Source: Rhodococcus sp. KBS0724 (GTDB taxonomy: Bacteria > Actinomycetota > Actinomycetes > Mycobacteriales > Mycobacteriaceae). Taken from it: a stretch of 64,000 bases of DNA. Positions 63,628-64,000 of this stretch are shown piece by piece. The stretch spans positions 4,912,501 through 4,976,500 of the forward strand of contig NZ_VCBX02000001.1 of NCBI RefSeq assembly GCF_005938745.2. The letters run 5' to 3'. Below the pieces are notes generated by a model that made no database searches, had not been told where the DNA came from, and saw only the letters and a program-made list of their open reading frames with translations. The translations under genes and the position numbers were made by a program. Positions within the stretch are counted from its first letter, which is position 1, and the number at the start of each line of letters is the position of its first letter.

Positions 63628-64000
63628 ATGGGCGATCCATCCCGTCGCGGGTTCATCTCGGTACTGGCCGTACTTCTCTCGACGGGGTGGGCTGCCAACC
63701 ACTTTGCCTCCCTCATCCCGGTATTGCGGGACCATGAGGGTCTCTCGCACGCCGTTCTCGACGGTGTGTTCGGCATCTACGCACTCGGTCTACTTCCCGG
63801 ACTGTTGACCGGTGGCGTGCTCTCCGATCGTGTCGGCCGAGCGGCCGTTGTCCTGCCCGGAGCGCTTGTCGCCGCACTGGGCACGGTATTTCTGCTGCTG
63901 TGGCACAACACTTCCGGCCTCCTGGTGGGTCGTCTGGTCGTCGGTATCGGTGCCGGTCTGGCAATCGGCGCGGGCACGGCCTGGGCCGCTGATCTGCGCG
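63628..64000 (+). CDS. MFS transporter (5' part only)
   Basis: The first 124 residues of a major facilitator transporter are visible, cut by the right edge: TM1 (~7-27), the loop-2 SDRVGRAAVVLPG motif with conserved D-R-x-G-R (~66-79) and two further helices. TAAGCT, overlapping the preceding stop, lies 6 nt before the ATG, so the start may be leaderless. Substrate unknown. Confidence 0.8.
   Translation, partial: MGDPSRRGFISVLAVLLSTGWAANHFASLIPVLRDHEGLSHAVLDGVFGIYALGLLPGLLTGGVLSDRVGRAAVVLPGALVAALGTVFLLLWHNTSGLLVGRLVVGIGAGLAIGAGTAWAADLR

Overview
The window is about 62-63% GC, densely coded and full of mycolata-type genes: mshA (mycothiol), a LprQ/LdtMt5-type L,D-transpeptidase, HbhA, DUF2505 and DUF2516 proteins, a PPE/EspG pair, RamB and icl. 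Gene content and order point to a Rhodococcus chromosome, probably near R. erythropolis/R. qingshengii; the genus is an inference. From memory, the backbone is syntenic with M. tuberculosis Rv0465c-Rv0486 (ramB, icl, fadB2, TetR, DUF445, XRE, hbhA, DUF2516, deoC, DUF2505, murB, lprQ, SDR, ROK, mshA), with lineage-specific genes inserted between the conserved ones. I see no rRNA, tRNA, CRISPR array, IS element or prophage.

Layout. 1-7.5 kb: mshA (cut by the left edge) behind a hydrolase and an MFS gene, a PIG-L deacetylase, a thioesterase/tocopherol-cyclase-like pair, a LysR/SnoaL divergent pair and a ROK regulator. 7.6-10.2 kb: a Cys-rich leader ORF in front of the ROK gene, divergent from a sulfatase. 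10.2-19 kb: envelope and secretion genes (SDR, EspG, PPE-like, L,D-transpeptidase, murB, two DUF2505, methyltransferase, Ig-repeat surface protein). 19-27.2 kb: mixed accessory and housekeeping genes (AbiEi-like, DUF2993, a frameshifted SMI1 gene, DUF222-HNH, deoC, purU, hydrolase, AurF-like oxygenase). 27.2-33.5 kb: DUF2516, hbhA, XRE, DUF445, TetR, PPK2 and small membrane proteins. 33.6-37.2 kb: a glycosyltransferase and a STAS / anti-sigma / sigma partner-switching set. 37.2-47.2 kb: alcohol dehydrogenase, a MetE-family protein, fadB2, icl, formamidase genes and ramB. 47.4-49.6 kb: two paralogous esterases. 49.7-64 kb: two HAAT-type (branched-chain amino acid/urea) ABC transporters back to back, a livKHMGF-like operon with an acyl-CoA ligase under a TetR regulator and urtABCDE with a GntR regulator, then a luciferase-like monooxygenase and a truncated MFS gene.

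Most notable points. (1) The MetE-family protein keeps the fold and folate/homocysteine motifs, but three of four catalytic zinc ligands and the catalytic His are replaced at exactly aligned positions. (2) A 37-codon ORF ending in a poly-Cys stretch has a near-ideal promoter whose start site would be its own ATG, which looks like a leaderless cysteine-responsive attenuator in front of a ROK regulator and opposite a sulfatase. (3) One 19-bp dyad lies upstream of both icl and ramB. (4) A perfect match to the KstR2-type operator lies in front of the liv/acyl-CoA ligase operon. (5) The STAS/anti-sigma pair lacks canonical phosphorylation and ATP-binding residues. (6) Short exact duplications sit at or just beyond stop codons at three convergent gene junctions.
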